NCBI GenBank assembly: GCA_016462645.1
Contig: JAEMSX010000003.1
Location: forward strand, 1-64,000
Direction of reading: 5' to 3'
Source: Thermoleophilaceae bacterium
GTDB lineage: Bacteria > Actinomycetota > Thermoleophilia > Solirubrobacterales > JACPNS01
Length of the DNA stretch: 64,000 nt
Position 1 is the first letter of the stretch. Every line of letters starts with the position of its first letter. Position numbers and translations under genes: made by a program. Below are positions 39,863-47,443 of the stretch, in pieces. Below the pieces are notes generated by a model. That model saw only the letters and a list, made by a program, of their open reading frames with translations, made no database searches and was not told the DNA's origin.

Positions 39863-39950
39863 CGCATGGGGATGGCTGATCACAGTGATTGCCGGCTCCG
39901 CGGCGGGCATCTATGCAGGTGTCCAGATTGCTGATGCAGCACTGAAATAA
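39855..39950 (+). CDS. 31-residue single-helix membrane peptide (fourth gene of operon)
   Basis: Reads MGNAWGWLITVIAGSAAGIY followed by AGVQIADAALK. GGGAGG five bases upstream of ATG 39855 is one of the strongest ribosome binding sites in the window, and the frame overlaps the upstream gene by eight bases. One hydrophobic helix with a small-residue face (G/A/S) suited to helix packing against the four-helix protein. It is below usual annotation length limits. Real translation is likely but unproven. Confidence 0.6.
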   Translation: MGNAWGWLITVIAGSAAGIYAGVQIADAALK

Positions 39951-39971
39951 ACCGTTACACTGATTGGTGTC

Positions 39972-41387
39972 ATGGTTCCCCCTCAGACACTCACACCTCC
40001 CGATCACGAGTTGATCGGCTCATATCCAGAATCCCCGGCCGGGCCGATCGACGCGTCTGAGCTCGCGGAGCTCAAGCAGGTCCCGGAATTCGGCCTCCCG
40101 CGCATGCTGCAGGTACTGCGCTTCGGCCAGCGCCAGGCGGAGTTCATGCTCAAAGGCCGGAAGGACTTCGGCGATGTGTTCCGCTTCCACGGAATCATCC
40201 CGGGCCATCCCGTTGTGTCGGGTCATCCCGACCACGCGCGCTCGCTTTTCACGGCCAAACCTGAGCTTGTACCGACGCTCACATCCGAGTCGCCGCTGCG
40301 TCCGATCGTCGGCCCGAACTCGGTGCTGACATCTCAGGGGGATGTCCACCTGCGCCAGCGCCGCCTTCTGCTTCCAGCCTTTCACGGTCCCGCGCTGGAC
40401 AACTACCAAGCGGTGATCGAACGCGCGATCGACGCCGAGATCGACCGTTGGCAGGTCGGCGAGACGATTCCGATCGCCGGGCCGATGCAGGACGTCACAC
40501 TCGAGGTGATCCTCTCGGGCATCTTCGGTATCGAGCGGCTCGACGAGGCCTCGCGTGTCGAGCGCAAACTGGCCAAGGTGATCCGTCGGATCACCGAACT
40601 GTCGACGACCCCGATCGCAAAGATCTCGGAATACGTCAACGTAGGACGCACGGAGCCGGTCGGCGTCCAGGCTGCGGCGCTCAAGGTGATCGACAACGCG
40701 ATCTACGACGTGATCGCCGAACGCCGCGCCGACAGCGGTCTCGCGGACCGCAGCGACATCATGTCGGCGCTGATCAAGGCCCGTGACGAGGACGGCAGCG
40801 AACTCTCAGACAGTGAGCTGCGCGATCAGCTCCTGACCCTCCTGCTCGCCGGACACGAGACAACCGCGAACTCGATGGCCTGGGCATGGGAGCGCCTCAC
40901 CCGCACACCCGACGCCTACGAAGAGCTTCACGACGCGGTCCGCAACGACCGCGAGGACCGCGCCGATCAGGTCGAGTACGTGATTCAGGAAGCGATGCGC
41001 GCGAGGCCCGTGGTCCCGATCGTCGGTCGACGCGTGCAGGCGCCGTGGCGCCTCGGCGAGTACGGCGTTCCCGCCGGCACGCCGGTTTCCGCGAGCATCT
41101 TCCTGATCCATCACCGCGAGGACCTCTACCCCCAGCCCTGGGAGTTCAAGCCCGAGCGCTGGGTCGGCCACAAGCCGGGGACGTACGAATGGCTGCCCTT
41201 CGGCGGCGGCATGCGGCGTTGTGCGGGTGCGGCTCTGGCGATGGTCGAGATGCGCGTCGTGATCGACCGGATGGCTGAGCGACTTCAGCTTGAGGCCGAT
41301 CGACCCGAAGCTGAACACGTCCAGCATCGAAACGTCACGATGATTCCCAAGCGCGGCGCGCGGGTGATCATCCGCGACAAGCGTTAG
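39972..41387 (+). CDS. Cytochrome P450
   Basis: 471 residues. I-helix oxygen-binding motif LLAGHETTANSMAWAWERL, K-helix ExxR in QEAMRARP, the region FKPERWVGHKPG, and the heme loop FGGGMRRCAGAALAM with the proximal cysteine at about residue 417. There is no membrane anchor, so it is a soluble bacterial P450, and it lacks a fused reductase. No ferredoxin gene lies nearby. Substrate unknown. ATG 39972 has a weak -10-like TACACT ten bases upstream and no Shine-Dalgarno. Confidence 0.95.
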   Translation: MVPPQTLTPPDHELIGSYPESPAGPIDASELAELKQVPEFGLPRMLQVLRFGQRQAEFMLKGRKDFGDVFRFHGIIPGHPVVSGHPDHARSLFTAKPELVPTLTSESPLRPIVGPNSVLTSQGDVHLRQRRLLLPAFHGPALDNYQAVIERAIDAEIDRWQVGETIPIAGPMQDVTLEVILSGIFGIERLDEASRVERKLAKVIRRITELSTTPIAKISEYVNVGRTEPVGVQAAALKVIDNAIYDVIAERRADSGLADRSDIMSALIKARDEDGSELSDSELRDQLLTLLLAGHETTANSMAWAWERLTRTPDAYEELHDAVRNDREDRADQVEYVIQEAMRARPVVPIVGRRVQAPWRLGEYGVPAGTPVSASIFLIHHREDLYPQPWEFKPERWVGHKPGTYEWLPFGGGMRRCAGAALAMVEMRVVIDRMAERLQLEADRPEAEHVQHRNVTMIPKRGARVIIRDKR

Positions 41388-41445
41388 CCGCAAGCAAGCC
41401 GGATCTATGCCGTCGGTGCGTCCTCCGGACAGGCCGATGGAGGAT

Positions 41446-41943
41446 TCACCGCTTGTCCAAACGGTCCGCCAGGTCCTGCCAGGGACCGATGTCCCAGAAG
41501 CGCGTGGCCAGCCCTGAGGTCGACGGGAGCACAAACAACCTTGTCTCCTCGATGCGATCCGTGAGCGCCCCGTACCCGGTGGGCCGTCCGAGGGCCTCCG
41601 CCGCCGCCCGCTTACTGGTGAACGCCAACCACCGGGGCGCGAATTCCACGATCTTCGATCTCAGCGCGTCGGGATCGAAGTCGCTGCTCGACAAATCCGC
41701 ATCCTGCCCCCAGCCGGTCTTGCTCACATCCGTGAGCCCAATGCCATATTCGCTCACAGCCCGAAACTCCTCAGGTCGCAGCAACCGCGGAGTCAACCCC
41801 ACCGCGAACAGTGTCGGCCAGAACCGATTCCCCGGCCGCGCGTAATAGGCGCCACGTTCCTTGGAAGTCGCACTCGGTGCCGTGCCGCAGAACACGACGT
41901 CCAACTCGAACTCGAGGACATCCGGGATGACATGTGCTGCCAT
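41446..41943 (-). CDS. mug: Mug-type mismatch-specific uracil/thymine-DNA glycosylase
   Basis: 165 residues. Catalytic-site region VVFCGTAPSATSKERGAYYA followed by RPGNRFWPTLFAVGLTP, the Mug/TDG signature (the GxNP of Mug is GTAP here, so the catalytic Asn is replaced as in some thermophilic or actinobacterial members). C-terminal VLPSTSGLATRFW corresponds to the minor-groove loop. Removes U or T from G mismatches. ATG 41943 begins five bases after the stop of the OsmC gene; TTG 41952 would overlap that stop and is an alternative. Two-gene unit with OsmC. Confidence 0.8.
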   Translation of the reverse strand: MAAHVIPDVLEFELDVVFCGTAPSATSKERGAYYARPGNRFWPTLFAVGLTPRLLRPEEFRAVSEYGIGLTDVSKTGWGQDADLSSSDFDPDALRSKIVEFAPRWLAFTSKRAAAEALGRPTGYGALTDRIEETRLFVLPSTSGLATRFWDIGPWQDLADRLDKR

Positions 41944-41948
41944 CGAGG

Positions 41949-42452
41949 TCAAGCCGTGGCAACCGCGATCGGAGGCGGATTGAGCAACGTCTGCAGCACC
42001 ACGCAGTAGCGCTCGGTCGTCTCGATCAGCGCTGCACGATCCTCATCACTGATGTCCCCCTCCAGCTCGAAGTTCAGCCGGATGTCGCGAAACCCCACCG
42101 GCGCAGCGGGATCCACGCCCATCGTCCCGCGGAAGTCAAGGTCGCCTTCTGCGCGAACCGATCCACCCGTGAGCTCAACTCCGCGATTGGTCGCCACTGA
42201 TTGCAGCGTGACTCCGGCACATGCGACGAGTGCCTGCAGCAGCATGTCGCCCGAACAGGCAAACGTCCCGCTGCCGCCGGAGGCCGGATGCAGTCCTGCT
42301 TCAACGATCGCGCGGCCGGTCGCGACCGAGCAGGTCACGTTCTGGTCATCGATCTCGCCGTGCGCTTCGAGCGTCACGAGCGCGCTGGCTGCGTCCTCCC
42401 GGTAGCTCTGCTTGAGCGGCCGCTGGATTGACTTGAGTTCTTCTGAGTCCAT
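41949..42452 (-). CDS. OsmC-family peroxiredoxin-like protein
   Basis: 167 residues. The OsmC core is recognised by the long helix LLQALVACAGVTLQSVATNRG with the first cysteine and a second cysteine in TERYCVVLQT near the C-terminus, the thiol pair used for organic hydroperoxide reduction. Strand-rich region RAEGDLDFRGTMGVD and IRLNFELEGDISDED follows the family order. GAGAAT ends six bases before ATG 42452, so the mRNA is probably leaderless and continues into the Mug gene, linking oxidative and base-damage defence. Confidence 0.85.
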   Translation of the reverse strand: MDSEELKSIQRPLKQSYREDAASALVTLEAHGEIDDQNVTCSVATGRAIVEAGLHPASGGSGTFACSGDMLLQALVACAGVTLQSVATNRGVELTGGSVRAEGDLDFRGTMGVDPAAPVGFRDIRLNFELEGDISDEDRAALIETTERYCVVLQTLLNPPPIAVATA

Positions 42453-42458
42453 CTCGGG

Positions 42459-42464
42459 ATTCTC
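42459..42464 (-). promoter_or_regulatory. -10 element of a leaderless promoter (OsmC)
   Basis: GAGAAT on the minus strand, six bases before ATG 42452. Confidence 0.55.
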
Positions 42465-42941
42465 TCACGCTGACTGCTGGGTGCCCTGCACCCACGCGAC
42501 GAATGCGTCATAGGCCGACTTGATCTGCCCCCGCGCCTCCGGCGCGTGATCCTTGAACAGCTCGCCGCTTCCGTCGAGAACGCTGAGCTCGAAATACGCG
42601 CCGTCAGTTGTCCTCACCACAAGCTTCGAACCCACGCACAGCTGACCGCCTTCAGGCGCGATGGCGTCGATCGGCGAGCTGGAGATGCTTTCAACGCGCT
42701 CGCGCGTCAGCTCAAACAGCGCGCCGTCAGGAGTGAGTTCGACGGCATCCACACGCTGCAGCCGAAGGACGTCTTCGCCGAGCGCGGCGACCACGGTCCG
42801 GTTCTTCCTGCGCAGGCCGAACAACCCCGACTTGAACGAGAGCATCGCCGGGGCGACCGCAGCATCGGGACCGGAGATCCGTTCCCCGATCTCCATCGCC
42901 CGCGCGTGGTTTCTTGCGACCTCCTGCTCAAAGGTGTTCAT
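42465..42941 (-). CDS. Conserved-looking hypothetical protein (158 aa)
   Basis: Soluble alpha/beta protein from ATG 42941 (MNTFEQEVARNHARAMEIGE). Middle part has alternating strands (NRTVVAALGEDVLRLQRVD, GALFELTRERVESISSSP, GSKLVVRTTDGAYFELSVLD) reminiscent of a PH-like or GRAM-like barrel, and the C-terminus is a helix (RGQIKSAYDAFVAWVQGT). TATGTT ends six bases before the ATG, predicting a leaderless start; the longer upstream in-frame start is therefore rejected. No function assigned. Confidence 0.7.
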   Translation of the reverse strand: MNTFEQEVARNHARAMEIGERISGPDAAVAPAMLSFKSGLFGLRRKNRTVVAALGEDVLRLQRVDAVELTPDGALFELTRERVESISSSPIDAIAPEGGQLCVGSKLVVRTTDGAYFELSVLDGSGELFKDHAPEARGQIKSAYDAFVAWVQGTQQSA

Positions 42942-42947
42942 GCACGG

Positions 42948-42953
42948 AACATA
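42948..42953 (-). promoter_or_regulatory. -10 element of a leaderless promoter (hypothetical at 42465-42941)
   Basis: TATGTT on the minus strand, six bases before ATG 42941. Confidence 0.55.
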
Positions 42954-42994
42954 CAGTTCGTGCCCAAGCCAACCAAGTGGTCGAATCAACGACG

Positions 42995-43147
42995 ATGCTT
43001 GATCTCGTCTCTGCGCTGCTTTCTGACCCGGTGCGCCGCGAGCTCGTCCAGCGGGTGGCGGTTGCAGAGTTGTCGGTGAGCAAAGTCACCGATCTTCACG
43101 CGATGTCTCCGGGCGCCGTCTCCCGGAACTCGTGCAGATCAGCTGAC
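42995..43147 (+). pseudogene. Truncated ArsR-type HTH regulator remnant
   Basis: Reads MLDLVSALLSDPVRRELVQR then VAVAELSVSKVTDLHAMSPG-AVSRN, the first half of an ArsR-like winged helix (dimer helix, helix 2, recognition helix). After AVSRN similarity ends and the frame runs into the 5' region of the dehydrogenase gene without a proper wing. Either a decayed gene or a chance match over about 46 residues; the former is preferred. Confidence 0.4.
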
Positions 43148-43181
43148 CGGCGTTCGCCACGGCGTCGATATCGTCGGCGCC

Positions 43182-44072
43182 ATGAGCGAACAACCGCAGG
43201 CAACCTCGGTCGCGATCCTCGGAGCCGGGATCATCGGCGCGGCGATGGCGCGCAACACCGTCAAGGCCGGACTGAAGACCGCGGTCTGGAACCGCAGCCC
43301 CGAGAAGGCGCGCCCACTCGCAGACGACGGCGCGGAGGTCTTCGACGACGCGGCCGACGCCGTTCGCGGCCGCGATGTGGTGATCAGCGTGCTCTCCGAC
43401 GCCGCCACCACTCAGGCGGTGGTCGAGCCGCTGCTTCCGGAGTTTGCCGCGGGCGCAGTCTGGCTGCAGTGCGCGACGATCGGTATTGACGGAACCGAGC
43501 GCCTGGAGTGGATCGCGGGCGAAGCGGGCATCCCGTTCGTGGACGTTCCGGTCTCGGGCACAAAGGCGCCTGCCGAGGCAGGTCAACTCGTGATGCTCGC
43601 CTCGGGCGACAAGGCCGCGGCGGACTTTGCCGCGCCGGTGCTCGACGCAGTCGGCGCCAAGACCGTGTGGCTCGGTGCGGCCGGCAACGGCTCGCGGATG
43701 AAGCTTGTGACCAACGACTGGGTTCTGGGTCAGACGGCGTTGGTCGCCGAGGCACTGCGCCTGTGCGCCGCTCTGGAGCTGGAACCGTCTGCGTTTCTCG
43801 ACGCAATCGACGGCGCGCCAGTCGGGTCGGCGTACGCCCAGATCAAGGGCCACATGATGCTGAGCGGCGAGTACTCCCCGAACTTCCCGCTTGAGCACGG
43901 CACCAAGGATTCCCGCCTGATCGTCGCCGCGGCGCGTGAGGCCGGGCTCAATCTACCGATCGCCGAGAGCTTCAACGAGTACTTCATCGCGGCGCTGGAT
44001 GCCGGCCGCGGCAAGGAAGACATGTCCGTGATCTTCGACTACGTCGGCACCGAGGACCACTCTGAGGAATAA
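43182..44072 (+). CDS. Beta-hydroxyacid dehydrogenase family NAD(P)-dependent oxidoreductase
   Basis: 296 residues, 3-hydroxyisobutyrate dehydrogenase/glyoxylate reductase type. Rossmann motif VAILGAGIIGAAMARNTVKAG, substrate-binding DVPVSGTKAPAEAGQL, and catalytic lysine in GNGSRMKLVTN. The helical C-terminal domain ends with the family's HMMLSGEYSPNFPLEHGTKD and ESFNEYFIAALDAG region. TATCGT lies seven bases before ATG 43182. It is eight bases upstream of sixA, although that gene also has its own -10. Substrate not predictable. Confidence 0.88.
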   Translation: MSEQPQATSVAILGAGIIGAAMARNTVKAGLKTAVWNRSPEKARPLADDGAEVFDDAADAVRGRDVVISVLSDAATTQAVVEPLLPEFAAGAVWLQCATIGIDGTERLEWIAGEAGIPFVDVPVSGTKAPAEAGQLVMLASGDKAAADFAAPVLDAVGAKTVWLGAAGNGSRMKLVTNDWVLGQTALVAEALRLCAALELEPSAFLDAIDGAPVGSAYAQIKGHMMLSGEYSPNFPLEHGTKDSRLIVAAAREAGLNLPIAESFNEYFIAALDAGRGKEDMSVIFDYVGTEDHSEE

Positions 44073-44073
44073 T
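44068..44073 (+). promoter_or_regulatory. -10 element of a leaderless promoter (sixA)
   Basis: AATAAT overlaps the stop of the upstream gene and ends six bases before ATG 44080. Confidence 0.55.
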
Positions 44074-44079
44074 GCAGTC

Positions 44080-44607
44080 ATGAGGCGTCTCTACCTGCTC
44101 CGCCACGCAAAGTCCAGCTGGCAATTGGCCGGCCAGCTCGATTACGAGCGCGGACTGACCGAACGCGGCTTGAACGACTGCGAGTTGATTTCGGAACTGA
44201 TCCTTGAACGCGGGATCGCCCCGGACTTCATCTACTGCTCAGGCGCTCGGCGTGCCCGCGACACCCTCCAGGCGGTCGCGCACGCCCTCCCTCGCGACGC
44301 CAAGGTGGAGTTCGAGGACGCGATCTACCAGGCCTCGACGAAGGACCTGCTCGACGTGCTGCGCGGCGTGCCCAAGAAACGCCAGTCTGTTTTGCTGGTC
44401 GGCCACAACCCGTCAATTCATGACCTTTCGGTCGAGATCGCGCGCGAGAGCGAGGACCTCGCACGTCTCGCTGCGAAGTTCCCGACCGCCGCGCTCGCAG
44501 AGTTCGAATACGACGGCGACTGGGCCGATCTCGGCACTGACACCGTTGACCTCACGCAGTTCACGACGCCAAAGCAGTTGCGCGTCGGCGAGCGCGAGAC
44601 GCTCTAG
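44080..44607 (+). CDS. sixA: SixA-type phosphohistidine phosphatase
   Basis: 175 residues of the histidine phosphatase superfamily. The RHG-equivalent motif is MRRLYLLRHAKSSW with the catalytic His9; the second histidine block is VLLVGHNPSIHDL, and YERGLTERGLNDCE matches SixA. Acts on phosphohistidine or small phosphoesters in the cytosol. Converges with the MFS gene, sharing four bases at the stops. Confidence 0.88.
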   Translation: MRRLYLLRHAKSSWQLAGQLDYERGLTERGLNDCELISELILERGIAPDFIYCSGARRARDTLQAVAHALPRDAKVEFEDAIYQASTKDLLDVLRGVPKKRQSVLLVGHNPSIHDLSVEIARESEDLARLAAKFPTAALAEFEYDGDWADLGTDTVDLTQFTTPKQLRVGERETL

Positions 44608-45782
44608 AACTCAGCTCGCGACGATGTCGCGGCAGTGTCGCGGCGGTGCACGCCGATCGACACCAGCAGGATCGCCAGCCCCGCGAGCGCAAGTCCCACG
44701 CCGACCCAGCTCGGTGCGGTCCACCCCCAACCCGCCGAGATCACAATCCCGCCGAGCAGCGCGCCGAGGGCGTTGCCCGTGTTGAACGACGAGTGGTTGA
44801 GTGCGGCGGCCATCGTCTGCGCCTTTCCGGCCACGTCCATCAGGCGCGTCTGCGTGGCCGAGGCCAGCGCCGTCGCGCTGCCCACCAGAAAGAGCGGAAC
44901 GAGCGCGAGATACCCGTGCCGTGAGGCGATCGCGAACCCCGCGAGGAAGATCCCCATCAGCACGAGCAGGATCACCATCGACCCGATCACGTCGCGATCG
45001 ATCCAGCGCCCCCAGAAGAGGTTTCCGGCGACCATCCCCGACCCGAACACAACAAGCGCTATCGGAACGAACGAGGCCTCAAGGCCCGCCTCGTTCGTGA
45101 GCACCGGCGAGATGTAGCTGTAGAGCGCGAACACGCCGCCGAATCCGATCGCACCGATGCCAAGCGTCAACCAGACCTGCAACGACTTCAGAGCGGCAAG
45201 CTCGCCGCGCGGACTCGTGCGGTCCCCGTCCGGCACCGGACCGAGCACGCTCATCAGGGCAGCGACGTTCAGCGCGTTGACGACGACGATGCTGAGAAAC
45301 GCCGCGCGCCAGCCGTAGTTCTGACCGAGCCAGGCCGCAAACGGCACGCCGATCACGTTGGCGACGCTCAGCCCGAGCATCATCCGCGTGACCGCCCACG
45401 CCCGCCGCCCCTCTCCGGCGATCGATGCGCCGACCAGCGAGGCGACGCCGAAGTAAGCACCGTGCGGCAGACCTGCCAGGAATCGCGCGCCCATCAGAGT
45501 CCAGTAGCCGGGCGCGATCGCGCTGAGCAGGTTGCCGGCCAGCAGGGCCAGCGCAAGTCCGACGAGAAAGCGCCTGCGCGGCAGATGCGCTCCGAACACC
45601 GCGAGCAGAGGAGCACCGATCACGACCCCGATTGCGTAGGCACTGATCAAATGCCCGGCCTCCGGGATCGACACCTGCACGCTCTCGGCGATCTCCGGAA
45701 GCAGTCCCATCGGGACGAACTCGCCGGTACCGATGGCAAACCCGCCGATTGCCAGCGCGAGGATTCTCCACTTCAAATCCAT
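44604..45782 (-). CDS. MFS transporter (DHA1 family, AraJ/YdhP-like)
   Basis: 392 residues, about 12 membrane helices. N-terminal ALAIGGFAIGTGEFVPMGLL is typical of AraJ/chloramphenicol-resistance-type DHA1 exporters, with the loop 2-3 signature GAHLPRRRFLVGLALALLAG and helix 5 motif NVIGVPFAAWLGQNYGWR. Proton-driven export of small molecules across the inner membrane. AAGGAG ten bases before ATG 45782. The tRNA-Ala gene lies 38 bp upstream on the same strand, so both could share a transcript. Substrate unknown. Confidence 0.9.
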   Translation of the reverse strand: MDLKWRILALAIGGFAIGTGEFVPMGLLPEIAESVQVSIPEAGHLISAYAIGVVIGAPLLAVFGAHLPRRRFLVGLALALLAGNLLSAIAPGYWTLMGARFLAGLPHGAYFGVASLVGASIAGEGRRAWAVTRMMLGLSVANVIGVPFAAWLGQNYGWRAAFLSIVVVNALNVAALMSVLGPVPDGDRTSPRGELAALKSLQVWLTLGIGAIGFGGVFALYSYISPVLTNEAGLEASFVPIALVVFGSGMVAGNLFWGRWIDRDVIGSMVILLVLMGIFLAGFAIASRHGYLALVPLFLVGSATALASATQTRLMDVAGKAQTMAAALNHSSFNTGNALGALLGGIVISAGWGWTAPSWVGVGLALAGLAILLVSIGVHRRDTAATSSRAEF

Positions 45783-45819
45783 AGTCGCGGGCTCCTTGCG
45801 GGTGACATGCGCGGAACGA

Positions 45820-45892
45820 TGGAGCTAGCCGGGTTCGAACCGGCGACCTTTCGATTGCGAACCGAACGCTCTACCAACTGAGCTATAGCCCC
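45820..45892 (-). tRNA. alaT: tRNA-Ala(CGC)
   Basis: 73-nt cloverleaf on the minus strand. Acceptor GGGGCTA / TAGCTCC contains the G3-U70 wobble that identifies alanine tRNAs; D stem GCTC/GAGC; anticodon stem TTCGG/TCGAA with loop TTCGCAA giving anticodon CGC (codon GCG); T stem GCCGG/CCGGC with TTCGAAC. CCA is not encoded. Symbol is a generic alanine-tRNA name. Confidence 0.95.
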
Positions 45893-45957
45893 GTGAGGAG
45901 AGAATCTTATCTGCGTTGTTGCACGAGCTTCCGACCGCCTCCGTAAGATGGCCCCCA

Positions 45958-46536
45958 ATGGCAGATGACATTCACAACGCTGAAGCTGGTGCCGAGGACA
46001 TTCCCGGCGGCTCACTCGCCGACGCGATCGCGGCTCACCTTGCGCTGAAGAAGGAGCACGGGGCCGATCCCAACGAGGTCGAGCACGAGCTCGAAGACGC
46101 TCTCAGCCCTCCGATCCGTGAGGAAGAGCCTGCGCCAGCCCCGGCCGCCGCCACGCCTGAGCCCGAGCCCACTCCTGAACCCACACCGGAGCCCGAGCCG
46201 GAGCCCGCGCCCGCGCCTGAGCCAGAACCCGCGCCCGCGGCCACAGCCCCGGAGCCCGCGCCTGAGCCCGCCCCGGTCGTGGAGGACGGCTCAGAGGCCG
46301 ACCCCGAGCCGATCACGGAAGCAGCCGTCGCCTCAAGCGTCGAGGAGCCCAAGCCCGGAGAGATCACCGGCACGATCGAGTTCGAGTTCGGCGAGGAAGA
46401 GAAGGAAGCGTCGGCCGAGGAGAAGCCCGTGGCCGATCACGACCTGCTCGAGGACACCCCGGACTTCTTCGAAGAAACGCCCGAGCACGACAAGCTCTGG
46501 TTCGACGAAGCGCCGCCGCGCAAGTTCGACTTCTAG
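45958..46536 (+). CDS. Acidic Pro/Glu-repeat protein, unknown
   Basis: 192 residues. A short N-terminal folded part (SLADAIAAHLALKKEHGADP, NEVEHELEDALSPP) is followed by a long P/E/A low-complexity region (residues about 55-115) made of EPEP and APAPE units, then an acidic C-terminus (EITGTIEFEFGEEEKE, DLLEDTPDFFEETPEHDK). No signal or membrane helix. TAAGAT ends eight bases before ATG 45958. Likely an intrinsically disordered cytosolic protein; the periodic E/P stretch also raises the chance of length variation. Function unknown. Confidence 0.7.
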   Translation: MADDIHNAEAGAEDIPGGSLADAIAAHLALKKEHGADPNEVEHELEDALSPPIREEEPAPAPAAATPEPEPTPEPTPEPEPEPAPAPEPEPAPAATAPEPAPEPAPVVEDGSEADPEPITEAAVASSVEEPKPGEITGTIEFEFGEEEKEASAEEKPVADHDLLEDTPDFFEETPEHDKLWFDEAPPRKFDF

Positions 46537-46545
46537 TGCTTCGTC

Positions 46546-47331
46546 CTACTCAGCGCGCGGCGAAATCCGCGTCAGCGCAAAACCGCTGAGCAGTCCCGCG
46601 AGCGCTCCGCCGAGCAGCACCCACACGCTTGCCGCGTCGGTCGCAATCGGCAGCGCGCAGACGACGAGTGCGATCGCGGCGAGGCCGAGCGCGTCGTAGT
46701 CGCGCAGGTCTTCGCGGTTGACGACGTAGATCGTCCAGGCGAACAGCGCTCCGGCCACGCAGCCCATCGCGCCGAGCGCGAAGTGCGAAGGATCGATCAG
46801 CATCTTCAGGCCGATGCCGGCACCGCCGCAGATGAACCAGAGTGCGACCACCACCCACGGACCGAAGCGCCTTTCGAGCCCGGCCCCGAAGATCGCGAAG
46901 CCGAACAGGCAGACGAACGCGTAGCCGGCCGTCAGGTGGATGAACGGCGCGGTCAGGAGCACGGCCGGCGAACTGGTCAGCTCTCCGCGGTAGACGAGGT
47001 TCGTGAGCATCCAGTCGCTGACGTCCGGGATGTCGCTCGCCGCGATCACCGACGCGACGATCGCGATCGCCACCAGAATCCCGGTGGCAACTGGCCGGCT
47101 CGCGGTCTCGAGCCACGCGCCCGGGCTTGAACCGCCGCCTTCGTACTGCGATCGCAGGCGCTCGCGGCGCTTCTCGGCCTTGCGTTCTTCCTTCTCCTCG
47201 AGCTTCTTCTGCTTTTTCAGATCAGGTGCGCGTTTGCGCAGACGCGTGCCGCAGTAAGGGCATTCCGTGACGTACGGACTGACCTCGCTGCCGCAGTTGT
47301 TGCAGACGACGAAGAGTTCTGGACCGGCCAT
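46546..47331 (-). CDS. Zinc-ribbon rhomboid-like membrane protein lacking catalytic residues
   Basis: 261 residues. Residues 10-27 form a CxxC...CxxC zinc ribbon (VCNNCGSEVSPY then ECPYCGTR), followed by a highly charged coiled segment (35-62) and about six hydrophobic helices. The helical part follows the rhomboid plan: FIHLTAGYAFV (His132), FGAGLERRFGPW, and GAMGCVAGALFAW where active rhomboids have GxSG, so the serine position is Met189. The last helix reads WVLLGGALAG, with leucine where the catalytic histidine should be. It therefore looks like a pseudoprotease. Starts at ATG 47331 before the zinc ribbon. It may act as a membrane chaperone or substrate-binding protein (inference). Confidence 0.7.
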   Translation of the reverse strand: MAGPELFVVCNNCGSEVSPYVTECPYCGTRLRKRAPDLKKQKKLEEKEERKAEKRRERLRSQYEGGGSSPGAWLETASRPVATGILVAIAIVASVIAASDIPDVSDWMLTNLVYRGELTSSPAVLLTAPFIHLTAGYAFVCLFGFAIFGAGLERRFGPWVVVALWFICGGAGIGLKMLIDPSHFALGAMGCVAGALFAWTIYVVNREDLRDYDALGLAAIALVVCALPIATDAASVWVLLGGALAGLLSGFALTRISPRAE

Positions 47332-47443
47332 GACTGATCCGCAGCGTACCGATCGCACCGCCCGGCCCAATCGGCTTGATTATGCTCTGGCCCTCAAGTT
47401 TCCCGCATCCACGCGGCTGAACCGATCAGGAGTCAACCCCACC

